Assembly (NCBI GenBank): GCA_002197995.1
Contig: NGZR01000001.1
Coordinates: 5,456,001-5,520,000, forward strand
Length of the DNA stretch: 64,000 nt
Origin: Gaeumannomyces sp. JS-464
Lineage: Eukaryota > Ascomycota > Sordariomycetes > Magnaporthales > Magnaporthaceae
Direction: 5' to 3'
Part shown: piece after piece, positions 11,805 to 23,192 of the stretch
How the letters are laid out: every line of letters begins with the position of its first letter
How positions within the stretch are numbered: position 1 is the stretch's first letter
The notes under the pieces: generated by a model
What the model was told of the DNA's origin: nothing
The model's database searches: none
What the model saw: the letters and a program-made list of their open reading frames with translations, nothing else
Translations under genes and position numbers: made by a program

Positions 11805-13024
11805 ATGGCAATTCCCAGAAGACGGTGGCAGTACCTGTTCCCGCAGGCGGCGATCCGCCAGCTGCGCAAGCTGTCGGTCCTCAAGGACCGCGCCGGCAGC
11901 CGAAGGACCGGGGCTCACAGGGCGGATGGCAACCCTGTCGATGCCGACCCGCAGGCCGCCCGTGCCGACCCACCGCCCACGGCAGCTCGGGATGCCACCC
12001 AACAGGGTCCGCTAAAGCGGAGCGCGAGGTCGTCCCCGCAGCGCAGACCAGCGGCGAGCTCGAGTCCAGGGCGGACCCGCAGCTATCGTCCCTCTTCTTC
12101 TCCCGCCTCCCGCCCGAGGTCCGCCGCCTGATCTACATCGAGGTCTTCCGCGTCTACATGGCCGGCAGCCGCCGCATCCACGTCTCGAGCGAGAGCCACC
12201 TGCACACCATCCACTTTGCCCCCTGCATCCTAGACCACTCCCACCCCCAGGACCAGGCGGGCAGCGGCGGCGATGGAGGCGGCGACCGGGTCCCGCTGAG
12301 CGTCCTGGACGCGAACGAGCGCAACATCCTGATCGACGCAAACGTCCACGCCGACGGCGGACCGGATCCGAATCTCTGGTGGTGGTGGCGCTGGTCACTC
12401 CGCCTGCGCTGGGGCGATCACATGGACTGTGTTGCTCGTGCGGTTCGCCCGCGCCCTGGATCGGGAGCCCGCCCAGCGGCCGCGGACGCAACGGCGCCTC
12501 TCAGGGCCATGTTCTTGACCTGCGGCAGAATGTGAGTCCCACTTCTATGGCTTCCCATCGCCGAATTGGAATAGCACCCCGGTCAACAACGACTTGAACT
12601 AGCCCTACCCGTCATCGCCTCTAGGTACTCCGAATCCATCGCGACGCTGTTCGAAACAACGGCGTTCCTGTTCAAGTCGTCCACCGACGCCGCTCGCTTC
12701 CTCGAAACGTCGCCGCACCGGTACACCCACCTGATCAAATTCATCGAGTTCAACTTCATCTACGATAAGGATTGTCTTTATTTGCATTCCATCGAGCCTC
12801 TGTATCCCCGCATCGCCTTTGCCGCCGCCAAAGAAACCCCGGTCGTCGGCATAGCTGTCTGGAACGGCCTTGTCGGCGTCCTCGCCTCGGCCGTGCCCGA
12901 GCTGTCCAGTCTCAAAGTCTTTATCGGCGCCAAGCCCACGGCCGACAAGGAGGCATTCCTCCAGGCCTTCGAAACAGTGGGCTGGAGGCCTCGGAACCTG
13001 CAGCTTCGATTCAGAGACGAGTGA
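11805..13024 (+). CDS. F-box-like/DUF7730-type protein (one frameshift)
   Basis: Resembles a large ascomycete family of intracellular proteins that start with a short F-box-like segment and continue into an uncharacterised domain. The N-terminus (from 11805) is basic and low-complexity. The diagnostic part is SSLFFSRLPPEVRRLIY, then a variable insert with a W-rich loop, then FLTCGRMYSESIATLFETTA. An intron at 12532-12624 splits the Met codon of CGRMYSE and joins in phase. The frame shifts by one base somewhere between about 11880 and 12060; with one base added the protein is 375 residues. Role unknown; a ubiquitin-ligase adaptor function is only a family-based guess. Confidence 0.7.
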
Positions 13025-13306
13025 TGAGCCTTGGTGTCGAAGTGCGTGTTGAAATTATCAGATCCTTTCGGCCATGGCCACACCTGTGGGACTAAAAGGG
13101 AAATCATCATAACTACTAGGTATGCTGTAAACACTACATTACACTGATGCCGATTGTCACCTGCCCCTTGGAAGAGACTCGAGAAAAGCCCCCACGCTCC
13201 CTCGTCTCCCATCCGCAAGATAACCCCGACCCCTGAACTCCGCCGCAATATGAGTCAGCACCTAACAAACAATACCATACCAGATCATCAAGCAACATGA
13301 ACCTTG

Positions 13307-14914
13307 TTAGACCATATCCGCACCAGTTCCACTGCGACCAGACCTCTCGCTTCCGCCCACACGAACCGCATCCGCCGTACCAGGAAGCACGCGACCTTCA
13401 CCATGTTTATACTGGCCGCCACCGTTCATGGCCGTCTGGGGAGGCGACATCGCGGTCCATGCATCACCCGCCCGGCTCCTCGCAATCTCGTCGTCCCTAG
13501 ACGACGTGTTCTCGGCAAGCACCGGCAACTTTCCTTCGCCGCCCATTTTGGCTCCTCGCCTTCGTCCCCAGCCTGCGCAACGCGTCATGGTCCAGCCCAT
13601 TCCTACGACATCGTCGGCGGGCACGAAGGCCTTGCGACGGTGCAGCGGGATGTGGTTGATGCGCCAGTCCCAGATTGCGGCATACACGGTTCGGTAACTA
13701 GAAAGGGCAAACATGGTACCGATGATGCCGCCAGCGACGATGTCATACCTTGATGTCATGGAGTCAGCTTGATTATGTCTTGGTCAGATGAACAATGGAA
13801 AGGAAGAGGGTAGGGGAAAGTCCAGGCAGGCTTGCCGGGATTTCGTGCCCCGAGAATGTGCATATGTCCCCTTTTGTTCGGCACAATGTAGGATTGGAGC
13901 GGGAGCGACTCACCAGTTGTGGCTCTGATCGACAGTCAACGAGCCCCCAATCAGAGTGGCCCCCAAGATGGGCGCATAAGTAAGCGCCAGCTTCCACATG
14001 GATGGTAGGTAGTTGGAGAAGACCTTGAGCTTGGCGTTTAGGTAGAGATACAGGTAGACGAAGCCTGCGAACGCTGCAGTAGTGTGGCCCGACGGAAAAG
14101 ACTCGAGGCTGTTGAAGACTCCGCTCAGGTCCCCCTTGCCGTCTCCGCGGCAGATATCGTAGGTGTACATGATGCCGCCGTACCCAGTCCCTTCGAGCCC
14201 CGTCTTGTTGCCGCCGGGCTCGCGGGCTCGCGACGGGTCCGGGTTGCAGACGGAGAGGAAATTGGGCCGGAGGCCGCCAATGAGCCACTTGATGGTGACC
14301 TGGAACAGCGCGCTCATGATGAGGCTGTAGAGGAGGCCCATGATGGCATTGTTAAGGTCCCAGAACGACCGGATGCGGATCTGGGCCAGCAGGAAGGTCG
14401 CGATGGGAACACCGGCCGCGAGGACGGTAGCGGCGTGGCTGGGGATAAACTGGCCCTGGTACGGGTACGCAAACTGCGGGTAGACGACGTCCCCGGAGCC
14501 CGGGCTGATTCTCCCGAAGGCCGACCCCGCGTTTGAGGTGAAAGTGATAGGGAAGCTTCGGTGGGCTGGCGGCTCGAGGCGGAAGATCTGCGCAAATGCC
14601 CCCCAGATGGGGATGGAGCGTCAGCACGCGCGAGCCACGTGAGATGGGTCTGGAAGTTTTTTTTTTTTTTTTTAGGGGGGGGGTCTGGTTACTCACGACA
14701 AGGGACAGGGCGCCGAGGACGGCCATGGTGATCAAGTCCAGCAGGGTGATCTTGAGCCACTCCAGGAAGGTGGGTCGACGGCGAATGCTGTAGGGCTCCG
14801 GCGGGGGGGTTTTCGTGGACTGGCTGCTCGCACGCGGCGAAACCGCCGGTTGTGGGTGGGCAGGGTTGGGCCATCGTCGTCGCGTCGGCGACGGAGAAAC
14901 GGTAACCTGGCCAT
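13307..14914 (-). CDS. PAP2-family lipid phosphatase, LPP/DPP type (one frameshift)
   Basis: Integral-membrane phosphatase predicted to dephosphorylate phosphatidate or diacylglycerol pyrophosphate. Exons are 14914-14697, 14587-13914 and 13748-13307, with GT-AG introns in phase. PAP2 motif 1 is KWLIGGLRP and motif 2 is FPSGHTTAA. Motif 3 is degenerate: SLTVDQSHNWYD keeps Ser, His and Asp but has Leu where the classic motif has Arg. One base is missing in the homopolymer 14803-14809 (seven G on this strand, eight expected); adding it joins the start to the first membrane segment (TFLEWLKITLLDLITMAV) and gives 444 residues. The tail after HNWYD is hydrophilic. Confidence 0.88.
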
Positions 14915-16981
14915 GGTGCGACTTGTCCCCTCACGAGACCCGCCGGCTTACCCTGTGTTTCAACGTGCCCAACGTCGTACTGGAGATGGTTTCGACGGCG
15001 CAGCCCACGCAAGACAACGGCGAAGCAGCTACTAGCGAAGCGGCGGAAACGGAACGCGGAAGAGTGGGATTGCGTCTAGCAGTCTAGCAGTGGCGAGATG
15101 ACAAGATGCGGGCCTGGAGGTCTGGGTCTGGGGTGGACCTTCCGACAAATCTACCTGTCTGGGACTGAGAGGGAAGTTGGTAAAATACATCGCTTCCATT
15201 GCGAGTTCTGCTCTCTGATGTCCAAAGTGCTGTGTCCAAATCGTTGTCCCTGATGTCATGATTGCTTGGTTGCGTGCAAGGCCATTCGCCTGGGCAGACG
15301 TCACCACGCCCGCTTGTTTGGCTGAGCCAGCCCCAACTTTAGCACCAGGCAGGCCCACTGAGCCACTGCAGCAAGCTCAGCCAGTGGCTGCTCAATCTGC
15401 GATCAAGCCTCACCTACATCAAACCGTGCATTCGGGGTGGGACAAGAAGACGAAACAAGAAGGAAATAGAAAATCGGGATCAAGGGCAACGCCTCGAAGG
15501 AACGCAGACTGGCGCTCTCACCTGAAGTGCTTCTAGAATGGGTATCAAGAAAAGCAAAAAAGAAAAAGGAAGAAAAAAAAAGACACAGTTTGATTAGATG
15601 ACCGGTACAACCGCAGCCTAAGACCTTCACTCTCTGCCACAGGTCAGTGTCAGCTACCAATCATTATCGCCAGTTCGTACCACACAGGTGCTGACATAAA
15701 TTAGCCAACCACTAGCCTTCCTTCGTACATCGAATACACGCCGCCCTTACCACATGTAACTTTCAATGATTGATTGGGGGAGTTAACAATAATGTCGAGC
15801 TAGCGCCGGAAGAGGCTATTCCCCGTTCTATTGGCTATCAATATCAGGGGAGCGAGGTCACGAGGCATCACGATATTTGCTCCTTCATTCATCGGATTTC
15901 ACCGGGCATGGTCAAAAAAAAAAAACGACTTGAGCCAAGCCGCTGCTTGAAAAGGCGGAAAGACATCGCGGTCAAGCCCGTCAGCTTACCTACGCCTAAA
16001 TGCGTGGGGTGACCCCTTGCCTATGGTAGCATTAGGCACCCCTGCGTTGGATCAGTATCCCCTGACTTTCCCTATTCAGGCCCTCCTTCGGATCAGAACG
16101 CGAGGGGATTCGATCCCAGCCTGATGCAGGAACCGACTGCATTCGGGCAAGGCAAGCCTAGCCTCGGCCGTCTCTGCTCGAAAGCGGCTGGTCCGCCGCC
16201 AAGCAGCCGAGAAGGATTCCTCGCTCCACCACTCATAGGTGCGGGATATTCGGGCCTGGGCTCTAATAGCCTAGGGGTAACGTTGATTCTGGCCCAAAAG
16301 GGAGAACAAGCTCCTTTTGCTCGGCCTGTCCCGCTAAGGTGTGCGTCGAGTGAGCGGCGCGGCAGCGGGAGCTGGCCAGACCCCGATATTTGGCCACGAG
16401 GCGCTCACCGATGCCACGAGGGGTAGCACGGTTCTTACCGATGATTATTGCCTCGCTTTGGTTGCCCGGTCTCGGATGTGATGAGAGGTTCTCGACCGCC
16501 CGATCCACACCACCAGCGCTTATTCCTCAGGACGGCGCTATAGAATTGTGGCAGCTTATGATCGGTGGAAAGAATATTGAGACCACGATAGGACCGAGAT
16601 GCAACCACATCGGGACACCGAACCAGGCAGGTCGGTCGGAATATTGAAGCTATTTGCTGATTCACGCGATATGCAGACGGTGCTACGCTGTGAATCCTTC
16701 GTGGGGCGTGAGAACTCATGTGAGAATATGGCCTCACTAAGACACTGATGAAGTAAGGGCTGGGTAACGGAAGGAGAATATGAGCGTCCGATACTGATAT
16801 GAGTGCGCTCTGGTGAATATAAATACGCCTTCGTTCCTCGCTGTTTGGAAAATCAGAATATCACCAACAGCACCAGCAAGATCTCATCAGACACTCCTGG
16901 CAGCAAGATCACCTTTCCACAATCATACACACTCCCACCGCTTCGGCCTCGGCTCTAGTTAGTCCACTCCCACCTATCAAA
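14915..16981. other. 2-kb intergenic region
   Basis: Promoters of two divergent genes. No coding segment or element family recognised. Confidence 0.5.
16818..16825 (+). promoter_or_regulatory. TATA box of the expansin-like gene
   Basis: TATAAATA lies 157 nt before the ATG at 16982, followed by an A/C-rich 5' UTR that is typical of strongly expressed secreted-protein genes. Confidence 0.55.
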
Positions 16982-17401
16982 ATGCAGTTCCGCATCGCTA
17001 CCATCGCCCTCCTCGTCTCGGCCGTCGCCGGCGCCGCCCTCCCCGCCGAGGCTGAGACGGCCAACGAGGCTCGCAGCATCATCGAGCCCCGCGCCAACGG
17101 CGACATCACCTGGTACAACGTCGGCCTGGGCGCCTGTGGCCAGAGGAACGTCGACAGCGACTTTATCGTCGCCCTCAACCATGCAGACTTCGACCCTCAC
17201 ACGCCTAATGGGAACCCGAACAAGAACACGCTCTGCGGAAAGAAGATGCGCGTCACCTACAACGGCAAGTCCGTCGACGTGACCCTCCGCGACCGCTGCG
17301 CCGGCTGCAAGAAGGGCGACGTCGACCTGAGCCCCGCCGCCTTCAAGAAGCTGGCCGACCTCGGCAAGGGCCGCCTCAAGGGCTCCTGGAAGTGGCTGTA
17401 A
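16982..17401 (+). CDS. Secreted expansin-like / RlpA-like double-psi beta-barrel protein
   Basis: Single-exon 139-residue protein with a signal peptide (MQFRIATIALLVSAVAGA) and a short propeptide, then a double-psi beta-barrel. Hallmarks are GDITWYNVGLGACG at the start, LNHADFDP, the LCGKKMRVTYNGKSV strand and the conserved VTLRDRCAGCKKGDVDLSPA, where the Asp of the DLSP segment matches the barrel signature. Four cysteines fit two disulfides. Relatives include barwin/RlpA-like small secreted fungal proteins, which bind cell-wall polysaccharide or act as plant-protease inhibitors. Complete and intact, with a TATA box and compact UTRs. Likely abundant and extracellular. Confidence 0.9.
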   Translation: MQFRIATIALLVSAVAGAALPAEAETANEARSIIEPRANGDITWYNVGLGACGQRNVDSDFIVALNHADFDPHTPNGNPNKNTLCGKKMRVTYNGKSVDVTLRDRCAGCKKGDVDLSPAAFKKLADLGKGRLKGSWKWL

Positions 17402-18042
17402 AGGGACTAGTGCAGCTAGTTTTGGCCTCTCTGAGCAACAACTCACAATTTTTTCACTTCACTGTGATGGTTTGAATGATTTTGGGTATTCAAAAGGAGG
17501 AGGGTGAAAGAGTTTGTTCACCGTTAAGGACACTCTCTTTAATTTCTTTTTGTACATATCTTCGCTTCTTCCAGTACATATTACCCCGCCCGACGAGGCA
17601 CTTAGTCAAAATGCAACACTGCCTATGCAGGATAGGTCAAACCATTTGTCGGTGGAATAGCCAGCTCCTTTATTGATAGACGGGCTCTGTGCACGGCCCC
17701 TTTTTCACGTTGCTTCGGTAGATCCGGATGGGAGTTGCCCAGCCCTTGTCCGCCTATTTAGTCCTTCCTGCGTCCAACTCTCATTGGCCGCCTTATTTTG
17801 GTGATAGGCCCTCGTGCGACACTGGGCCGAGCCCTGCATTAGTGGTCGTACAGGGGTGCTTCGGTTTAGCGGTGGCATTGCTGGGAGCTCAGCCACCCCT
17901 GGCGGACAGGGCGTTTCGCAAGGCGGCCGCCGAGTAGGCTCTGTCCAAATACATATATCTATTGAACAGTCCGGGCGTAACATCGTTTATTTTCTGGAAT
18001 GGATTCCTGGTTCTTTGCGCCACTCAGTAGTAATTGCACACC
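17402..18042. other. intergenic region
   Basis: No gene seen between the expansin-like gene and the HeLo gene. Confidence 0.5.
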
Positions 18043-19824
18043 ATGGCCGACGCCATCGCCGGCCTCACCGTTGGGGTCATTTCCCTCGCAGGACTTTTCA
18101 GCACCTGCGTCGATGCCTTCGCCTACTTCAAGGCCGGGCAAACTCTCGAGCGAGATCTACAGGTCCTCCTCGTCAAGCTTGACATCGAGAAGGCTCGGCT
18201 GCTATCGTGGGGCAATGAGGTCGGCATCGTCCGGGGCGTCAATGACGGGCGGAACTCGGTTCTCAACGACCAGAACGCCGAGGCCACGATCCGTTCCATC
18301 CTGGAGAACGTCATGCTTCTGTTGACGGACTCAAGACGCTACGACTCAAGTATGCCCTAAGAAATACCAGAGTCGTCGCCGACAGTTGCCGCCGCCACGA
18401 CGCAAAACCTCGATTTGGTCAGCCACACCAGCTGTCGCCTTCGGAGGTCCTACAACCGATTCCGCAACCGCGCCAGCGCCGTCCGGGACCGGCCTCAAGT
18501 GGGCATCATCAGGCGCGTCGCTTGGGCCGTCCACGACCGCGAGAGGTTCGGCGACCTCATCAATGACATTCGAGAGCTCATTGACGGCTTGGAGCGCATC
18601 GTGCCGGACGTCCAGACCGCTGTCGAGAGGGCCATGGAAGACGGCGTCGCGAGCCTCCGGCTTTCCAGTCTCAGGCTCGTAGAAGAAGCGCTAGGCGAAG
18701 AGGGCAGGCACCAGGCGCTATCAGACACCGTTAGCGAGGCCATCCAGGCGACCGAACTCGGCACGATCGACCGCTGGCTGGAAGACCAGAGCGAGTCGGA
18801 GGTTACACAGCCCAAGCCCAGCCCTGCAGCTGCGCGGGCAACGGCACAAGTACAGCAACCCTTACGTAAGCTACCTACCTATAATGTTCGTGGGCCTTTT
18901 CGTGGGCGGGTGTCGGGAGCTGCGGCTAATATTGCGCTAGGCTTGGGCACCGCCACAATATGCTTTATGATGTTTACAACGCAATGCGAAAGCGCCCGGA
19001 CAAGCAAGCTGCCTTGCATCAACCCCGAAAATGCGCGCACAGCGGTTTGGTTCACGAGAAGGAGCATGTTGACTAGGCAAGCTAAGAGCTGGCACCCAGC
19101 TCGACGCATGGGATCGTGGATCCACCTGGAAGACGTATCCCGCTTGGATTCCGATAGTATTGGACAACTCCGTGTCGGAGTGCAGCGACTCTCTCTAGGA
19201 ATGGCCGGCACTCAGGACGACGCGAAGCAGACATCTGCCGACGATTACCCGCCTTACATCGCCGACATCTTTATCTACTGCCCCCCTTGCACTTGCCTCA
19301 TCGATACCGCCGTAGATTTGTGCAACAATATGCCAGATCCCTTACTCCTCAGACGCCTAATCAGGATCGACGACAGACTCCCGTGCAGCTGCTTGGATCA
19401 GACAGTCGCGCTGGAAGCTTTGCAATCTATCCTAGGCCAGATATGCTGGATTGAGAGCACCTGCGTCTCTGATGACTCGTTTCTTCTCTCGTCCCGCGCT
19501 GAGTATGTCGACAGAGACTTCCTCGAGGCAAGGATCTTGGCCCTGGAGGAAGAGCAATCCCCTCCTCTTTTGGCAACGCCCGAAGAGAACATGCGGCGAA
19601 TCTTTGAGGCTCATCGCTACAAAGACTCCATAGCTGGGGTTGTGATTCTCGGTGAGCATCAAAGCTTGGCCGCCTTGGCACAAGTTCCGTCATTCCCCAG
19701 AGAGCCTCGAATAACTAGGGAGAATGAGCTTTATGTCTTCTTCTACGACTTGGAGTGGCACCGTCGTAGGATTGGCACATTTCTTACACAAGGACAAATG
19801 CTGCCACAGGATCAGGGGCCATGA
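18043..19824 (+). CDS. HeLo-domain (HET-S/prion-inhibition type) protein, interrupted
   Basis: The first about 110 codons encode a HeLo-like helical domain (DAIAGLTVGVISLAGLFST, then KLDIEKARLLSWGNEVGI). In fungi such domains execute or regulate membrane-directed cell death in allorecognition. The frame hits TAA at 18358-18360, but the same frame resumes with RLRRSYNRFRNRASAV and IRRVAWAVHDRERFGDLI, which belong to this family. Between about 18330 and 18425 another frame reads LRLKYALRNTR, so two compensating single-base errors are the simplest explanation; true inactivation is possible. A candidate intron (GTAAGC near 18866 to CTAG near 18940) precedes the C-terminal part, which contains ELYVFFYDLEWHR. 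Exact C-terminal structure is uncertain. Confidence 0.65.
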
Positions 19825-19880
19825 AACCCCTGGCATTCTATCAACAAAAACGTGCGGCTCCGTTAGTCACTGGATATAGC

Positions 19881-20663
19881 TTACGCCAATTGTTTTGGCT
19901 CCTTGTCGAGTCCCATCATTCTCCTAAATGCGATATTTTGCACGATGGCGAAGCCCGAGGGACCCACTGGCTTCACCCCTGAGCCAGCGAGCTTGCCTGC
20001 ATCCGACCACTTCCCAATCACCATGTCCGTTAGGAACCTGCCAAGGGGCTCTGTCGGGCTCGTCTGGCTGTTCATCAAAACCCTGACAGTAGGCAGCAGA
20101 GCTTTGAGCAAGAGTCCCTGAGCGGGCAGGTATGGCTTGATCGCATCGTGGTTGGCATAATCGACGGCGCCCGGGCGGACGGCGTAGGCCTTGAACAGCG
20201 GGTTCTCCTCCCGCATGCGAGCCAGCTCCGCCTCGGTCTCGCCCTTGACGCGCGCGAATATGGGCGAGAACCGGCCGGGCTCCAGCGTCGCGCCCTCTCC
20301 GGAGACGTATACGAAGTTGAACGGCTCGCCGGTCGAGCGGGCCATGTCGGAAAAGGCCCTGGCGGCCTCGAGCGCGTACGTCTTGGTGATCTTGACATAC
20401 TCGTCGGCTCCCACTGCGTTCTGGCTGACGCCCAGGGCCCACACGACGCCGGCCGCGCCGCGGAGCTGCGAGATGAGGTCCGGGCCGTAGCGCTCAAAGT
20501 CGGTGTGGATGATGGTGTTGACGCGAGGGTCCTTGGCGTCCTCGGCCATCTTGACAGGTCGCCGGCTGAGGATTGTGATTTTTGTGACGTCGGCTGCCTT
20601 GAGCATGGCGTCGAGCGCGCCGGAGCCGACGAGGCCGGTGGCCCCTGTGATGATGGCGTGCAT
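19881..20663 (-). CDS. NAD(P)-binding Rossmann-fold oxidoreductase (atypical SDR/epimerase-like)
   Basis: Intact 260-residue single-exon protein. The N-terminus MHAIITGATGLVGSG carries the TGxxGxxG nucleotide-binding motif of extended/atypical short-chain dehydrogenases, followed by an acidic-loop strand (TILSRRPV) and VWALGVSQNAVG. The mid-region FNFVYVSGEGATLEPG occupies the place of the catalytic Ser, but the classic YxxxK is not obvious; VKGETEAELA sits near it. Such proteins are common in ascomycetes and mostly uncharacterised. It lies tail-to-tail with the HeLo gene, only 56 nt away. No metabolic neighbour suggests a substrate. Confidence 0.82.
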   Translation of the reverse strand: MHAIITGATGLVGSGALDAMLKAADVTKITILSRRPVKMAEDAKDPRVNTIIHTDFERYGPDLISQLRGAAGVVWALGVSQNAVGADEYVKITKTYALEAARAFSDMARSTGEPFNFVYVSGEGATLEPGRFSPIFARVKGETEAELARMREENPLFKAYAVRPGAVDYANHDAIKPYLPAQGLLLKALLPTVRVLMNSQTSPTEPLGRFLTDMVIGKWSDAGKLAGSGVKPVGPSGFAIVQNIAFRRMMGLDKEPKQLA

Positions 20664-21889
20664 TTTTTTATGGGCAAGGGCAGGCTGAGGAGTACGGGAG
20701 TGTTCAAGGCAAATGTTTGGCTTCAGCGCTGAGAATCCTCGAGCGATGGATTGAACGAGGAGAACAGATGATGGCCGAGAAAGCAGGCACTGCGAGAAAC
20801 TAAATACTCCGATTTTACATTGGTGGCATCGACGCTGCTGTCAGCACTCGCTAGCCATGCATCGATGGATCCCGGGCGAGAACGGATTTAACGCGCGGGA
20901 GTCCATCATCAACCCGACATGCACTGCGCCCGCTGCGGACCGAAGCGGGTTTGGGCAACCAAAGTGTGCATAGCCGCACGGAACCAGACACCGCAAGCGG
21001 CCGCTAGCGCCCGCACACAATCACATGTGAACAGAGCGCGCTGTCAGTCTGGCGGGCGGCTGACGTTTGTTTGTTTTGCTCGGCGAAAGCAAAACTGACA
21101 GTCGGACCACGCGACTTCCACACGGAATCGAACCTACAAATAAAAAATCGACGCAGAACCGAGGAGAAGGGAGAGAAAAAGGGCGGCGCAGGAAACAAAA
21201 AATGCCCCGATAGGAAAAGAAAAGGAAGCGAGGAGGCTTGGAACCTGAAATAGAAGGCAGCCTCTCCCTTCGGGAGAAGAAAATGCCGCCGGCAAAAGGA
21301 CGGCGTGGTTCGCTTATTTCGAACACGTTTCACGTTCAAAATAAGGTAGGCAATTAACATGGAGCTCCATCCGACGCAGGAATGGGGAGGCTCAAAAGGT
21401 TCCGACTTCAGTTTGGCACTAAGTCCCCACTGCGGGGGAGGCAACCCAGGTCCATCTCGCACATCCTTCCCCAAAGCAGAAGCCACCTGCGACAGCCAGC
21501 ACCGCCCAACGCCTCGCCAGCCTACCAAAACCGAGCGGACCCAGCTGGATGGCGCCCGATCATCGATCGAGCCCGGCTCGCCGGCGTATTTTCCGAGGCC
21601 CGCGCGCCCCGCATCGGCCTCCCATGAAGCGTTTCTCCATGATCCACGATGATGCGCGCCCTCTCTCTCGGCCTGGCCGGGGTGCCTCTTGCCCGCCTAC
21701 ATAGAGGGATGCCTGCCCCTCCTCGCAAGCGTCGCCGAGCTTGGCTTGGCCTGGTCTGGATCGATCCATATCCACGACAGCAATCCGTTTCTGACAGGAC
21801 CATCTCCCCGGCCCTCTGATTCCCTGCCCCGCTGGGAAACCCCCGGTACACGCCGCCCTCAATAACTCGGTGCTTGGCTTTCCTACCTC
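20664..21889. other. 1.2-kb intergenic region
   Basis: Divergent promoter region between the Rossmann gene and the GPI-type gene. No coding segment supported. Confidence 0.5.
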
Positions 21890-22910
21890 ATGCGCACTCG
21901 GCACGTCGTCGCCGCCCTCTCCCTGACCGTCATGGCCGGGTCGGCCCTCAACCTCCTCGACGCGACCGTCCCCGACGCCTGCAGGCGCATGTGCGAGCCC
22001 ATCGTGCTGCTCTCGGGCGCCTGCACGCGGGCCGAGCGCGGCGTGTTCCCCCCGCTCCCAGACGTCCCGTGCCCAGACGAGCCCGCGCCGGACGGCCCCG
22101 CGGTGGCTCCCGTATCGGTCTGGACGCCGCCGAAGGTGCCCACCGATCGCACGCTGCTCCTCAAAATATCCCTGCCGCTCTCGAGGACCATGATTTTGAT
22201 GCCTGGCGCCCCCGGCGTCGTCGACCCCATCGGCGTGCTGGTGTCCCTGCTCAACGGCACTCTCCCTGCGCTGAGGGGCAAGGGCAAGGGCAAGGGCAAG
22301 GGCAAGTCGCGCCCTCCTCGGCCTCCTTGCGAGGCCGAGCGGCAGCGCCTGGAGAGGGCCTCTTTCCAGAATGCCTGCTACTGCCAGAACCAGAGCTTTG
22401 ACGTCGCCCAGATATCTGGCCTATGTGCCGACTGTATCTTGCAGAATCGCTGCGATAGCCTAAAGGCTCGGAAAGGTGAGCAGGAGATGCCGCAAACGCC
22501 GGCCAGGTTGGATCATCTCTAATGAATCACCACATTGTGCTCCCGGCTCAGCGGCGTTCGATTCACGCAAGATCGTGTCGCAGTGTGGCTTTCCGCCAGC
22601 CTCATTCACCCCGGACTCTGTCAAGCTGGTCGATGGCATCACCATCGTCGCCCTGATGCCCACCCGTGCCGGCTCTCCGCCAAGCGGGAACACGACAACA
22701 GGGCTCTTCTTTGCTCCAGCCTCGGCGCCCACGCGAGCTCCTACTTCAGTAACACCATCCTCCGGTGTGACGGGGAATCCAGCAGTGCCGACAATCACCG
22801 CCATCTATGTCCCAGCCCCGGAGCGACAAGCGAGCGGAAGCACGCGTGCAATTTCGACGTTGCGCTTTGCACTCGTTCAGCTTTTCGTTGTGGGCGCTTG
22901 GCTCGTGTAA
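21890..22910 (+). CDS. Cysteine-containing GPI-anchored-type secreted protein
   Basis: Two exons, 21890-22475 and 22552-22910, with a 76-nt intron (GTGAGC donor) joining in phase to give 314 residues. The N-terminus is a signal peptide (AALSLTVMAGSALNLL). Cysteine motifs include PDACRRMCEP, FQNACYCQNQ, GLCADCILQNRC and SQCGFPP, a pattern seen in fungal secreted proteins that end in a GPI anchor. A stretch of five Gly-Lys dipeptides lies in the middle, encoded by a perfect hexanucleotide repeat. The end is Thr/Pro/Ser-rich and closes with the hydrophobic tail LVQLFVVGAWLV. I do not recognise a named family. Likely a cell-wall or plasma-membrane surface protein. Confidence 0.75.
22277..22306 (+). 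repeat. GGCAAG hexanucleotide repeat, 5 copies
   Basis: Five perfect tandem GGCAAG units inside the GPI-type gene encode alternating Gly-Lys. Prone to length variation. Confidence 0.9.
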
Positions 22911-23192
22911 CGTCGCCAGTGTCGGACTTTTTGATCTTATCGGACTGTTGTGTGAGAACGTAGGGCATATCGGATGACTGTGCGGCGGCATATGCACCAG
23001 ACGCAGACGTGCAGGCCATCTGCAGTCGTCTGCAGTCGAGTGGAGCAGGCCATTCCTAACCCGCAGCTCACTCGGAGCTCCTGGGACGGCACATTAGCCT
23101 TTGCCCGCCGGCATAACCCCGCATTCCTCTCACGGGGCATGGTAGTGCATCAACAACACACCCGTTCAACACTCATCCAAGACCTCGTCAAG

